Notes under the pieces: generated by a model
Database searches by the model: none
What the model was told of the DNA's origin: nothing
The model's input: the letters and a program-made list of their open reading frames with translations, nothing else
Assembly: GCA_021788795.1 (NCBI GenBank)
Contig: JAJYKG010000019.1
Location: 1 to 15,501 of the forward strand
Source: Thermoplasmata archaeon
GTDB lineage: Archaea > Thermoplasmatota > Thermoplasmata > RBG-16-68-12
DNA: 15,501 nt
Direction: 5' to 3'
Shown: one piece after another, positions 7,022 through 12,652 of the stretch
How positions within the stretch are numbered: the first letter of the stretch is position 1
Layout: each line of letters opens with the position of its first letter
Program-made: the position numbers and the translations under genes

Positions 7022-9010
7022 CTAGATCACCCCCGCGATCTCGGCCATCACGAGCTCCTTGCGGAAGTGCTGCTGGTCCATCGCGCCCGTCGGGCAGGCC
7101 GCGGCGCAGACGCCACAGCCCTTGCACTTGACCTCGGTCACGTGGACGACCCTCTTCTCCTCATCGTAGCCGATCGCGTCGTAGGGGCACATGCCGATGC
7201 AGACCTTGCAGCCCGAGCAGAGCTCCTCGTTGACCACGGCCGTGTAGGGCTGAATCTCGACCACCCCGCGGTGGATCAGGGAGAGCGCCTCGCTCGCCGC
7301 GGCCCCGGCCTGCGCGACCGTTTCCGGGATGTCCTTGGGGCCCTGGCACGCGCCCGCGATGAAGATGCCATCCGTGGCCGTGGACACCGGAGCGAGCTTG
7401 GGGTGGAGCTCCTGGAGGAAGCCCTCGTGGCCGCAGGAGAGGTTCAGCATGCGGCGGAGCTCTTGGGTGTCCGACTGCGGCTCCAGCCCGACGGCCAGGA
7501 CGACCATGTCGACCGGGATGCGGCGGACGAAACCCGCGAGGGTGTCCTCCGCCCGGATGATGAGGTGGTCCTTCTCCGCGCGTGTAAGCGCGGCCTTGGT
7601 GACCTCGGCGACGCGGCCCCGGATGACCTTCAGGCCCTCCGAGAGCAGCCGCTCGTAGAACTCCTCGTAGCCCTTCCCCGGCGTCCGCATGTCGATGTAG
7701 AAGTTGTAGACCTCCGCGCCCGTCCGCTCCTTGATCAGATGGGCCAGCTTGAGGGAGTACATGCAGCAGACCTTGGAGCAGTACTCGTTCGTGTTCTTGT
7801 CCCGCGACCCCACGCAGTGGATGATCCCCACGGTCTCCGGCTTCCGCCCGTCCTGGAGGAGGGGCACGCCCTCCGTCGGACCCGTCGGGGAGAGGAAGCG
7901 CTCCATCTCCAGGGCCGTGTAGACGTTCGGGAGGACGCCGTATCCGTACTGGGGCTTGCGCCGCGCGTCGAACGGCTTGAAGCCCGTGGCCACGACAATC
8001 GTGCCCACCTTGAGGGACACGCGGTCGGGCTTCTGCTCCAGGTCGATCGCGTCCTTCTCGCACGCGTCGATGCAGGTCTTCTTGCACGTGCCGAGCCGGA
8101 GGTAGAGGCAGTCGTGCGGGTCGATGAGGACCTTCGTGGGCACGGCCTGCGGGAAGGGGATGTAGATCGGCTTGCGCTTCGCGAGCCCCAGGTCGAACTC
8201 GTTCGGGAACCGCGCGTCCTTGAAGACGCAGGCCTCGATGCACTTCAGGCAGCCGATGCACAGGTCCTCGTTGATGTACCGCGGCTTGTGCTCGATCGTC
8301 ACATCGAAGTTGCCGACGTAGCCGTCGACGGAGACGACCTCGGAGTAGGAATGGAGGCGGATGTTGGGGTGAATCTTGACCTCCGTCATCTTCGGCGTGA
8401 GGATGCACGAGGCGCAGTCCAGGGTGGGGAACGTCTTGTCGAAGCGGGCCATGTTGCCGCCGATGGACGGCTGGCGCTCGACGAGGTGGACCTTGGCCCC
8501 GCGGTTCGCGTTCGCCAGGGAGAGGGACGCGTGCATCCCCGCGATGCCGCCGCCGATGACCAGGACGTTCGGGTTCACGGGCTCCGAGCGCGCCTCGAGC
8601 GGCTCCTGGAGCGTCACGCGGCGCACGCCGGCGTCAATGAGGGACTCCGCCTTCTCCGTCGCCTGGACCTTGTCCTCCGTGACCCAGGAGACCCCCTCGC
8701 GGATGTTCACCATGTTGAACAGGAAGGGGTTGATCCCCGCCTCGGAGACGACGCGGCGGAACGTGCGCTCGTGCAGGGTGGGGGAGCACGAGGCAACGAC
8801 GACGCGGTTCAGGCCGTGCTCCTGGACGGCCTTCTTGATCAGGTCCTGGCCCGGGTCGGAGCACATGTACTTGTACTCCTCCGCGTGGACGACGCCGGGC
8901 AGGGCCGCGGCGAACTTGACGACCGCGGGCACGTCGACCACGCCCAGGATGTTGAAGCCGCAGTCGCAGACGAAGACGCCGATCCGCGGCGCCTCGGCGG
9001 GCGGGTTCAT
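7022..9010 (-). CDS. hdrA: Heterodisulfide reductase subunit A (electron-bifurcating flavoprotein)
   Basis: HdrA holds the FAD at which electrons from H2 are split between ferredoxin and the HdrB disulfide site. The 662-residue protein shows an amino-terminal Cys domain (C15, C17, C50, C75), a Rossmann FAD loop GGGIAG at 153-158, the TLDCASCILTPKM segment (197-208), an inserted ferredoxin-like cluster motif C251-x2-C254-x2-C257-x3-C261 with companions C301, C309, C313 and C317, the cysteine group C399/C411/C415/C416 expected for the unusual cluster near the flavin, and two carboxy-terminal [4Fe-4S] motifs (C598/601/604/608 and C629/632/635/639). The start is the ATG at 9010, which overlaps the hdrB stop as ATGA and has GGGGGTGA upstream; the open frame continues 64 codons further but that is hdrB sequence in another frame. 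All ligands appear to be Cys, with no selenocysteine. Confidence 0.97.
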   Translation of the reverse strand: MNPPAEAPRIGVFVCDCGFNILGVVDVPAVVKFAAALPGVVHAEEYKYMCSDPGQDLIKKAVQEHGLNRVVVASCSPTLHERTFRRVVSEAGINPFLFNMVNIREGVSWVTEDKVQATEKAESLIDAGVRRVTLQEPLEARSEPVNPNVLVIGGGIAGMHASLSLANANRGAKVHLVERQPSIGGNMARFDKTFPTLDCASCILTPKMTEVKIHPNIRLHSYSEVVSVDGYVGNFDVTIEHKPRYINEDLCIGCLKCIEACVFKDARFPNEFDLGLAKRKPIYIPFPQAVPTKVLIDPHDCLYLRLGTCKKTCIDACEKDAIDLEQKPDRVSLKVGTIVVATGFKPFDARRKPQYGYGVLPNVYTALEMERFLSPTGPTEGVPLLQDGRKPETVGIIHCVGSRDKNTNEYCSKVCCMYSLKLAHLIKERTGAEVYNFYIDMRTPGKGYEEFYERLLSEGLKVIRGRVAEVTKAALTRAEKDHLIIRAEDTLAGFVRRIPVDMVVLAVGLEPQSDTQELRRMLNLSCGHEGFLQELHPKLAPVSTATDGIFIAGACQGPKDIPETVAQAGAAASEALSLIHRGVVEIQPYTAVVNEELCSGCKVCIGMCPYDAIGYDEEKRVVHVTEVKCKGCGVCAAACPTGAMDQQHFRKELVMAEIAGVI

Positions 9011-9885
9011 GCCTTCACCCCCGCGCAGGGGGCGACCAGGGGCACCCGGAGGAGCTGGTCCATCCCGAGCGCGTGGTCGTCGAGGCCGAAGGCCATGCCG
9101 AGCAGCTGAGTGAAGTAGAGGATGGGCAGGCGGACATCCTTGCCCTTCGCCTTGCAGATGCGTTCCTGGTAGACCTCGAGGTTGTACTGGCACAGCGGGC
9201 ACGTGGTCACGACGGCGTCCACGTCCGCGGCTTTGGCCTCGCAGAGCAGGATCTCCACGAGGCGGAGGCCGACGCTCTGGACGCCCGCGGTGAGCATACC
9301 GCCGCAGCAGCGCGCCTTGTTGGGGTAATCCACCGGCGTCGCGCCGACGACGCGGCAGAGGTCCTCGAGGCTGTGCGGGGCCTGCGGGCTCGGGACCCCC
9401 GGGTAGGGCCGGAGGATCGCGCAGCCGTAGTAGGGAGCGACGCGCAGGTTCTTCAGGGGCCGGGTCACCCGCTTCTTCAGCACCTCCGGGCCCACGTCCG
9501 TGAGGAGGACCTCGAGAGGATGCCGCACGGCGACCCGCCCCTCGTACGGGAGACTGGCCTTCCCGAGGGCTGCGGTCACCCGCGCGCGGACATCGGGGTA
9601 TTCCGCGAGGGTCGCCTTCGCCTTCGCCAGGGAGAGGTAGCAGCCGCTGCAGGGCGCGACGACATCCTGGCCGTCGAGCTTCTCCGCGATCGCCAGGTTC
9701 CGGGCCGCCATGGCCACGGCCATGTCCTGGTCCACGGAGAGGTACGCGGTGGCGCCGCAGCAGTTCCAGTCCGGGATCTCTTTCAGTTCCTGGCCGAGGG
9801 CGCTGAAGACGGCGAGGAGCGACTTCTCGTAGGGCGCGCCCGAGCCCTTCAGGCTGCAGCCCGGGTAGTACAGGTAGCCGGTCAT
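9007..9885 (-). CDS. hdrB: Heterodisulfide reductase subunit B (CCG-domain catalytic subunit)
   Basis: HdrB carries the two non-cubane [4Fe-4S] clusters that cleave the disulfide substrate. The 292-residue protein has two complete CCG motifs: C10, C42-C43, C79 and C82 in the first half, and C155, C193-C194, C229 and C232 in the second. The starting segment TGYLYYPGCSLKG is typical. Substrate may be CoM-S-S-CoB in a methanogen or another disulfide in other archaea; this window does not decide. The ATG at 9885 overlaps the hdrC stop (ATGA), and its own stop overlaps the hdrA start in the same way, so hdrC, hdrB and hdrA should be translationally coupled and made in fixed ratio. Confidence 0.97.
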   Translation of the reverse strand: MTGYLYYPGCSLKGSGAPYEKSLLAVFSALGQELKEIPDWNCCGATAYLSVDQDMAVAMAARNLAIAEKLDGQDVVAPCSGCYLSLAKAKATLAEYPDVRARVTAALGKASLPYEGRVAVRHPLEVLLTDVGPEVLKKRVTRPLKNLRVAPYYGCAILRPYPGVPSPQAPHSLEDLCRVVGATPVDYPNKARCCGGMLTAGVQSVGLRLVEILLCEAKAADVDAVVTTCPLCQYNLEVYQERICKAKGKDVRLPILYFTQLLGMAFGLDDHALGMDQLLRVPLVAPCAGVKA

Positions 9886-10502
9886 GCTCCCGCCGCCCTA
9901 GAAGGCGCGGCGGCCGGGGCCGTGGGCGCGTGGCGGGGCTCGAGGGCGTCCAGGACCGCGCGCAGCGAGGCGGGGTCCTGCATCCGCTCCACGTGGAGGA
10001 GGCTCATGCGGTGCTTGCGCATGAGCCGCCAGGCGATGGGGAACATGGCGACCCCGGACCGCAGACCGGACTTGCGCACGACCTTGATCCCCATCCGGCT
10101 CTCCGTGAGGCGGCCGTTCTTCCGGACCATCTTGACGAACGCCTCCTCGACGGCGGGGACAACGAACCTCTGGTACTGGGATTCCTTCATCGCCATCCGC
10201 TTGGCGATGTACATGATGTCCGTGATCCGAATCTGCTGCGGGCACTCAACGGTGCATGCGTAGCAGGAGGTGCAGATCCAAATGGAGAGGGACCCCAGGA
10301 CTTCGTCCCGGAACCCCCCGCGGATGAGGCCGATGATCCGACGGGGCGTCTTGTCCATGTAGATGGAGACGGGACAGATCGCGGAACAGGTGCCGCATTG
10401 GAGACAGTTCCAGATCGCGTCGCCGCCTGGCTCGGAGGCGACCTGGTTCGTGAAGCCCGCATCCAGCTCCTCTTCGTACTTAACCGTCCGGACAACCTGC
10501 AA
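9882..10502 (-). CDS. hdrC: Heterodisulfide reductase subunit C (ferredoxin-type)
   Basis: HdrC relays electrons from HdrA to HdrB through two [4Fe-4S] clusters, visible as C33-x2-C36-x2-C39-x3-C43 (CLQCGTCSAIC) and C77-x2-C80-x2-C83-x3-C87 (CTSCYACTVEC), each followed by Pro. Length is 206 residues; the last 20 or so are alanine/proline-rich and probably disordered. The start is TTG at 10502: no ATG or GTG lies upstream in frame near it, and the first internal Met (49) is past the first cluster. A GGAG lies nine nucleotides before the TTG and falls inside a sequence able to base-pair with an upstream leader segment. It is the first gene of the eight-gene operon. Confidence 0.94.
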   Translation of the reverse strand: MQVVRTVKYEEELDAGFTNQVASEPGGDAIWNCLQCGTCSAICPVSIYMDKTPRRIIGLIRGGFRDEVLGSLSIWICTSCYACTVECPQQIRITDIMYIAKRMAMKESQYQRFVVPAVEEAFVKMVRKNGRLTESRMGIKVVRKSGLRSGVAMFPIAWRLMRKHRMSLLHVERMQDPASLRAVLDALEPRHAPTAPAAAPSRAAGA

Positions 10503-10509
10503 AGGACCA

Positions 10510-10579
10510 CGCTCCGAGCGGGAGCGGGGAGGATTCGCTCCCCAGGGGACCGAGACGCTCGACCGGCCGTCTCGGAGCG
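10510..10579 (-). promoter_or_regulatory. Possible two-state RNA leader controlling hdrC translation
   Basis: Read on the minus strand, segment 1 (10579-10568, CGCTCCGAGACG) can pair over 8 bp with segment 2 (10557-10550, CGTCTCGG) or over 9 bp with segment 3 (10518-10510, CTCGGAGCG). The two pairings share bases and exclude each other. Segment 3 contains the GGAG that precedes the hdrC TTG. A third hairpin, GGGAGCG/CGCTCCC (10542-10520), sits between. The arrangement resembles a sequester/anti-sequester switch. It is seen only as sequence complementarity, and GC-rich DNA gives such matches by chance more often. Confidence 0.35.
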
Positions 10580-10755
10580 GCGACGCGCGCGGACTCGGGA
10601 ATGGAAAAACCGGTTTGCCCGATTCCGCGGCTCCTCGCCCTCGGCCGGCTCGACATCACCCGTCCCCTTCGCGTGGATGCGGGGCCGCTCCCGCGCGTTC
10701 GTGCCTAGTCGGACACAGCACCCACCGCCGCGCGATGTACTGCCTCGGAGAGCCG

Positions 10756-10818
10756 TTTTCGGATGTTTGACGATTCTCTATACACTTCGCCAGCTAGCCA
10801 CTATTTTCGGATGTATGA
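10756..10818. repeat. Imperfect 15-bp direct repeat in the hdr upstream region
   Basis: TTTTCGGATGTTTGA at 10756-10770 and TTTTCGGATGTATGA at 10804-10818 differ at one base and start 48 bp apart. They lie on either side of a minus-strand TATA-like TATAGAG (10776-10782). They could be paired binding sites for a transcription factor acting on the hdr operon. Confidence 0.5.
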
Positions 10819-10828
10819 AATGACTTAG

Positions 10829-10838
10829 CGAAAAAAGT
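10829..10838 (-). terminator. T-tract terminator candidate downstream of hypC
   Basis: On the minus strand a run of six T (10836-10831) lies about 50 nt after the hypC stop, inside the AT-rich island. Archaeal RNA polymerase often stops at such T-rich tracts without a hairpin. If used, it separates hypC from the hdr operon. Confidence 0.35.
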
Positions 10839-10883
10839 ATATTCCAGCGTCCAGACGGGGAGACTCCTCCCGCGGGCCCCGCC

Positions 10884-11108
10884 CTAGGCGACGAGGCCGT
10901 CGTGCTCCGCCTGCTCGAGTAGGCGGAGGGTTTCCTGGGCCTCCTCGGGCGGAAGGACCTGGATGATCAGGCCGGCGTAGCTCACGACGTACTCTCCCGG
11001 GGAGACCGTCACCATGCTCGCGTCCGCCATCATCTCCTTACCCCGGAGATCGAGGAGGGCTCGGTTTCCCTCGACCTTGACCACGCGCGCGGGAATCCCG
11101 AGGCACAT
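10884..11108 (-). CDS. hypC: Hydrogenase maturation chaperone HypC
   Basis: HypC, with HypD, carries the Fe(CN)2CO unit and places it in the large-subunit precursor. The 74-residue protein begins MCLGIPARVVKV; Cys2, exposed after Met removal, is the essential ligand and fixes the start at 11108. An in-frame ATG at 11225 would bury that Cys and is rejected. The following LLDLRGKEMMADASMV (about 17-32) and PGEYVVSYAGLIIQVL segments are typical of the family's beta-barrel. Length is normal. The gene lies upstream of, and on the same strand as, the hdr-mvh operon but is separated from it by 381 bp, so it seems to have its own promoter. No strong Shine-Dalgarno is seen. A TATA-like CTTTAAC sits about 37 bp before the ATG. 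Confidence 0.93.
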   Translation of the reverse strand: MCLGIPARVVKVEGNRALLDLRGKEMMADASMVTVSPGEYVVSYAGLIIQVLPPEEAQETLRLLEQAEHDGLVA

Positions 11109-11131
11109 GTCGCGTCCCGCAACCGCCAACG

Positions 11132-11160
11132 TGGGACCCTTCGTTAAAGGTGCGGTCCCA
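11132..11160 (-). promoter_or_regulatory. hypC promoter with flanking inverted repeat (candidate operator)
   Basis: TGGGACC (11132-11138) and GGTCCCA (11154-11160) form a perfect 7-bp inverted repeat with a 15-bp spacer. The spacer holds a minus-strand TATA-like CCTTTAAC (11150-11143), about 37 bp upstream of the hypC ATG, implying a leader of about 10 nt. One half-site overlaps the BRE position and the other lies between the TATA box and the start, so a dimer bound here would block initiation. Confidence 0.5.
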
Positions 11161-11289
11161 ACAGTACGCATCCGGACGAAGTCGACCCCTTCCGCGACCG
11201 GAACGGGCGGGGCACACCCGACCACCAGATCCGTAAAACGAGTAAATGCAGGCGTTCATGAATTACGTGTTAGCATTTTCTTCGGAATC

Positions 11290-11318
11290 GAAAATACGAG
11301 AATATATTGAAAATATCC
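11290..11318 (+). promoter_or_regulatory. AT-rich promoter of the RAM-domain gene
   Basis: This is the most AT-rich stretch between hypC and the rightward gene. It holds ATATATT (11302-11308) and two related GAAAATAC/GAAAATAT motifs (11290-11297 and 11309-11316). The first box would start transcription near 11330. The second motif would put the start close to the ATG at 11344. Confidence 0.5.
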
Positions 11319-11382
11319 ATCGGCGTGCGAGGACCTATCATACATGCCAGGGGCGGGAGAGTCCCCTGGGAAGGTCGGAACC

Positions 11383-11676
11383 ATGTGGGGCTTTGTCCTC
11401 GCAAATGTGGAACCGGGGAAAGAACCGGAGTTCTTCAGCAACCTCGGATCGATCCACCAAGTGCGCCATGTCTTCTACCTGTTCGACGACTACGAGTACC
11501 TGCTCGAGGTCGAGGCGGACTCCACCCAGGAGCTCGCGAAGGTGCTCACGAACCACATCCGGCACCTCCCAGGCGTCGAGCGGACGGCCTCCTACATCGA
11601 GGGCAACACGAGGGAGTTCGCTCCCCTGGAGAAGGAAGAGACCGGATCCCCGCGCGCGGAGCCGAGCATCTACTAG
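11383..11676 (+). CDS. Stand-alone Lrp/AsnC ligand-binding (RAM) domain protein
   Basis: This 97-residue protein matches the effector-binding domain of Lrp/AsnC regulators without the DNA-binding helix-turn-helix: WGFVLANVEPGKEPEFFSNL (2-21) followed by a V-x4-YLFDDYEYLLEVEA strand pair and HIRHLPGVERTASYI, the usual beta-alpha-beta-beta-alpha-beta order. Such single-domain proteins form oligomers that bind amino acids or modulate partner regulators; here the ligand is unknown. The ATG at 11383 fits the domain's start; an in-frame ATG at 11344 would add 13 residues (MPGAGESPGKVGT) and could be used if the transcript is leaderless, so the start is uncertain. The tail after about residue 75 is charged and probably flexible. 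It is divergent from hypC and followed 50 bp later by the tRNA gene on the other strand. Confidence 0.82.
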   Translation: MWGFVLANVEPGKEPEFFSNLGSIHQVRHVFYLFDDYEYLLEVEADSTQELAKVLTNHIRHLPGVERTASYIEGNTREFAPLEKEETGSPRAEPSIY

Positions 11677-11726
11677 GCCGCCCCCGCGGCGGAGGAAGGC
11701 GCGGTCCGAGTCGCCGGAAGGACGGA

Positions 11727-11799
11727 TGGGCCCGGTCGGAATCGAACCGACGATCTCGACTTTGTAAGAGTCGCGTCATCACCACTAGACCACGGGCCC
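11727..11799 (-). tRNA. tRNA-Val (anticodon UAC)
   Basis: The minus strand folds into a 73-nt cloverleaf. The acceptor stem pairs GGGCCCG with CGGGCCC, discriminator A. The D arm contains GGTCTAGTGG. The anticodon stem is CGACT/AGTCG around loop CTTACAA, giving anticodon UAC (plus-strand GTA at 11764-11766). The variable loop is AGATC, and the T arm is GTCGG/CCGAC with loop TTCGATT. No CCA is encoded and there is no intron. A GGTTAAGG box 28-31 bp upstream is a likely promoter. Confidence 0.96.
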
Positions 11800-11824
11800 G
11801 CGAGCCCGACCATCGGGACCGCGC

Positions 11825-11832
11825 CCTTAACC
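11825..11832 (-). promoter_or_regulatory. TATA-like box of tRNA-Val
   Basis: On the minus strand the sequence GGTTAAGG is centred about 29 bp upstream of the mature tRNA 5' end, the standard archaeal TATA distance. It lies between the tRNA and the end of the Roadblock gene, in otherwise GC-rich sequence. Confidence 0.4.
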
Positions 11833-11847
11833 CTTGTCACGGAGCGG

Positions 11848-12204
11848 TCAGCCGAGCTCCTTCTCCGCTGCCTGCGAGAAACGCTCCAGGGCGGTCGAGA
11901 GACTCTCGGGGGTCCGCTCCGGAGGTACGACGAGGACGAGCATGGCCCGCCGCCCGACCTCCTGGATCAGGATCGTGGAGTCCGTCGACTCGAGGACGAC
12001 CCGGTGGGGCGCCGCGTGCCGGAACTCCGTGGCCGCCGTCATGCCGGCACCGAGGATCGCGGCGCACATGATCGAGAAGGTCTCCGGGGACACGGAGGGC
12101 GGGAGGGCGGCGGCCACGATGCCGCCATCGCGGTTGATGACCGCCGCGGCCTCGGCCCGGGCCACATCGCGCAGGGCACGGACCATCTCCTCGAGCGCGC
12201 TCAC
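11848..12204 (-). CDS. Roadblock/LC7-domain protein
   Basis: This 118-residue protein is a single Roadblock/LC7 domain, related to MglB and dynein light chains, which usually act as dimeric scaffolds or regulators of small GTPases. The helix EEMVRALRDVARAEAAAVINRDGGIVAAAL (5-34) followed by FSIMCAAILGAGMTAATEF (43-61), then the strands RVVLESTDSTILIQEVG and AMLVLVVPP, is the standard order. The start is a GTG at 12204 that shares bases with the TGA of the upstream V4R gene (GTGA), so the two are translationally coupled. No small GTPase is in the window. The cellular role is unknown; in archaea these proteins often pair with sensory domains, and here the partner is V4R. Confidence 0.87.
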   Translation of the reverse strand: MSALEEMVRALRDVARAEAAAVINRDGGIVAAALPPSVSPETFSIMCAAILGAGMTAATEFRHAAPHRVVLESTDSTILIQEVGRRAMLVLVVPPERTPESLSTALERFSQAAEKELG

Positions 12205-12608
12205 GACGACCCCTCCCTCTCGAACACGCACTCCTTCGCGCCCGTGCTCACGCACTCGACCTCGTTGAGGCGGATGCGCTGTTTCGCCTTGGCCTCGAGG
12301 ACCTTCGACAGGATGCCCCGCAGGCGGTGGCACGTCTCCATCTCCGAGCCCGGCGAGACCTCGATGGATCCGCGGACCCGGGCGCCCGAGTCCGTGAACG
12401 CGACGTCCTCGGCCCAGCCGCGGTCGACGATCATCTGGCGGCCGGCGGCCAGGGGGTCCTGGTTCGGCCCCAGGCCCTTGACGAGCTGGTCCGCGAGGAC
12501 CATGCCCTCGCGGAAGAAGAGGCCGTGGCAGGCGTACGACATGACGCTCTCGTAGAGCTTGCGGACGGAGTCGAGTTCCTCCTGAGAAATCCGGACGAGT
12601 CGGGCCAC
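12201..12608 (-). CDS. V4R (4-vinyl reductase) domain protein
   Basis: This 135-residue protein ends in a V4R domain, a small-molecule-binding module found in regulators and in chlorophyll-pathway proteins. The conserved ETCHRLRGIL (91-100) and NEVECVSTGAKECVFE (115-130) segments contain C93, C119 and C127, which in this family can bind metal or ligand. It has no DNA-binding or enzymatic domain, so a sensory or adaptor role with the overlapping Roadblock gene is likely but inferred. The start is GTG at 12608 with no Shine-Dalgarno; a BRE/TATA pair at 12634-12644 predicts transcription starting about 0-4 nt before it, so the mRNA is probably leaderless. Confidence 0.85.
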   Translation of the reverse strand: MARLVRISQEELDSVRKLYESVMSYACHGLFFREGMVLADQLVKGLGPNQDPLAAGRQMIVDRGWAEDVAFTDSGARVRGSIEVSPGSEMETCHRLRGILSKVLEAKAKQRIRLNEVECVSTGAKECVFEREGSS

Positions 12609-12633
12609 CGCGGCGGACAGCCGGAGGACCGCC

Positions 12634-12644
12634 TATAAACTTTC
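12634..12644 (-). promoter_or_regulatory. BRE/TATA promoter of the V4R-Roadblock pair
   Basis: Minus-strand GAAAG directly followed by TTTATA (12644-12634) is a good archaeal BRE/TATA. Its centre is about 28-30 bp from the GTG at 12608, consistent with a leaderless transcript. It begins 9 bp after the CBS gene's stop codon. Confidence 0.65.
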
Positions 12645-12652
12645 GCCGCCGA

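Larger units (their letters stand above)
10503..10883. promoter_or_regulatory. Leader and promoter region of the hdr-mvh operon
   Basis: These 381 bp hold no gene. The part next to hdrC is GC-rich and full of inverted repeats; a 10-bp palindrome AAACCGGTTT lies at 10607-10616; the part next to hypC (about 10751-10848) is AT-rich. Candidate minus-strand TATA-like boxes are AATATAC at 10837-10843 and TATAGAG at 10776-10782, which would give leaders of roughly 250-310 nt. A poorer T-rich box at 10604-10610 would start transcription near 10580. Which one is used cannot be told from sequence. Confidence 0.5.

Noticed and set aside
4128..9010. Selenocysteine in MvhA or HdrA
   Set aside because: All metal-ligand positions read as Cys codons and the frames have no internal TGA.
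6557..9109. 850-codon plus-strand open frame opposite hdrA and mvhD
   Set aside because: It is antisense to firmly identified genes; its Val/Leu/Arg/Asp/His-rich composition is what the complementary strand of GC-rich coding DNA gives.
11109..11225. Longer start for hypC
   Set aside because: It would place residues before the essential Cys2 and run across the TATA box and inverted repeat.
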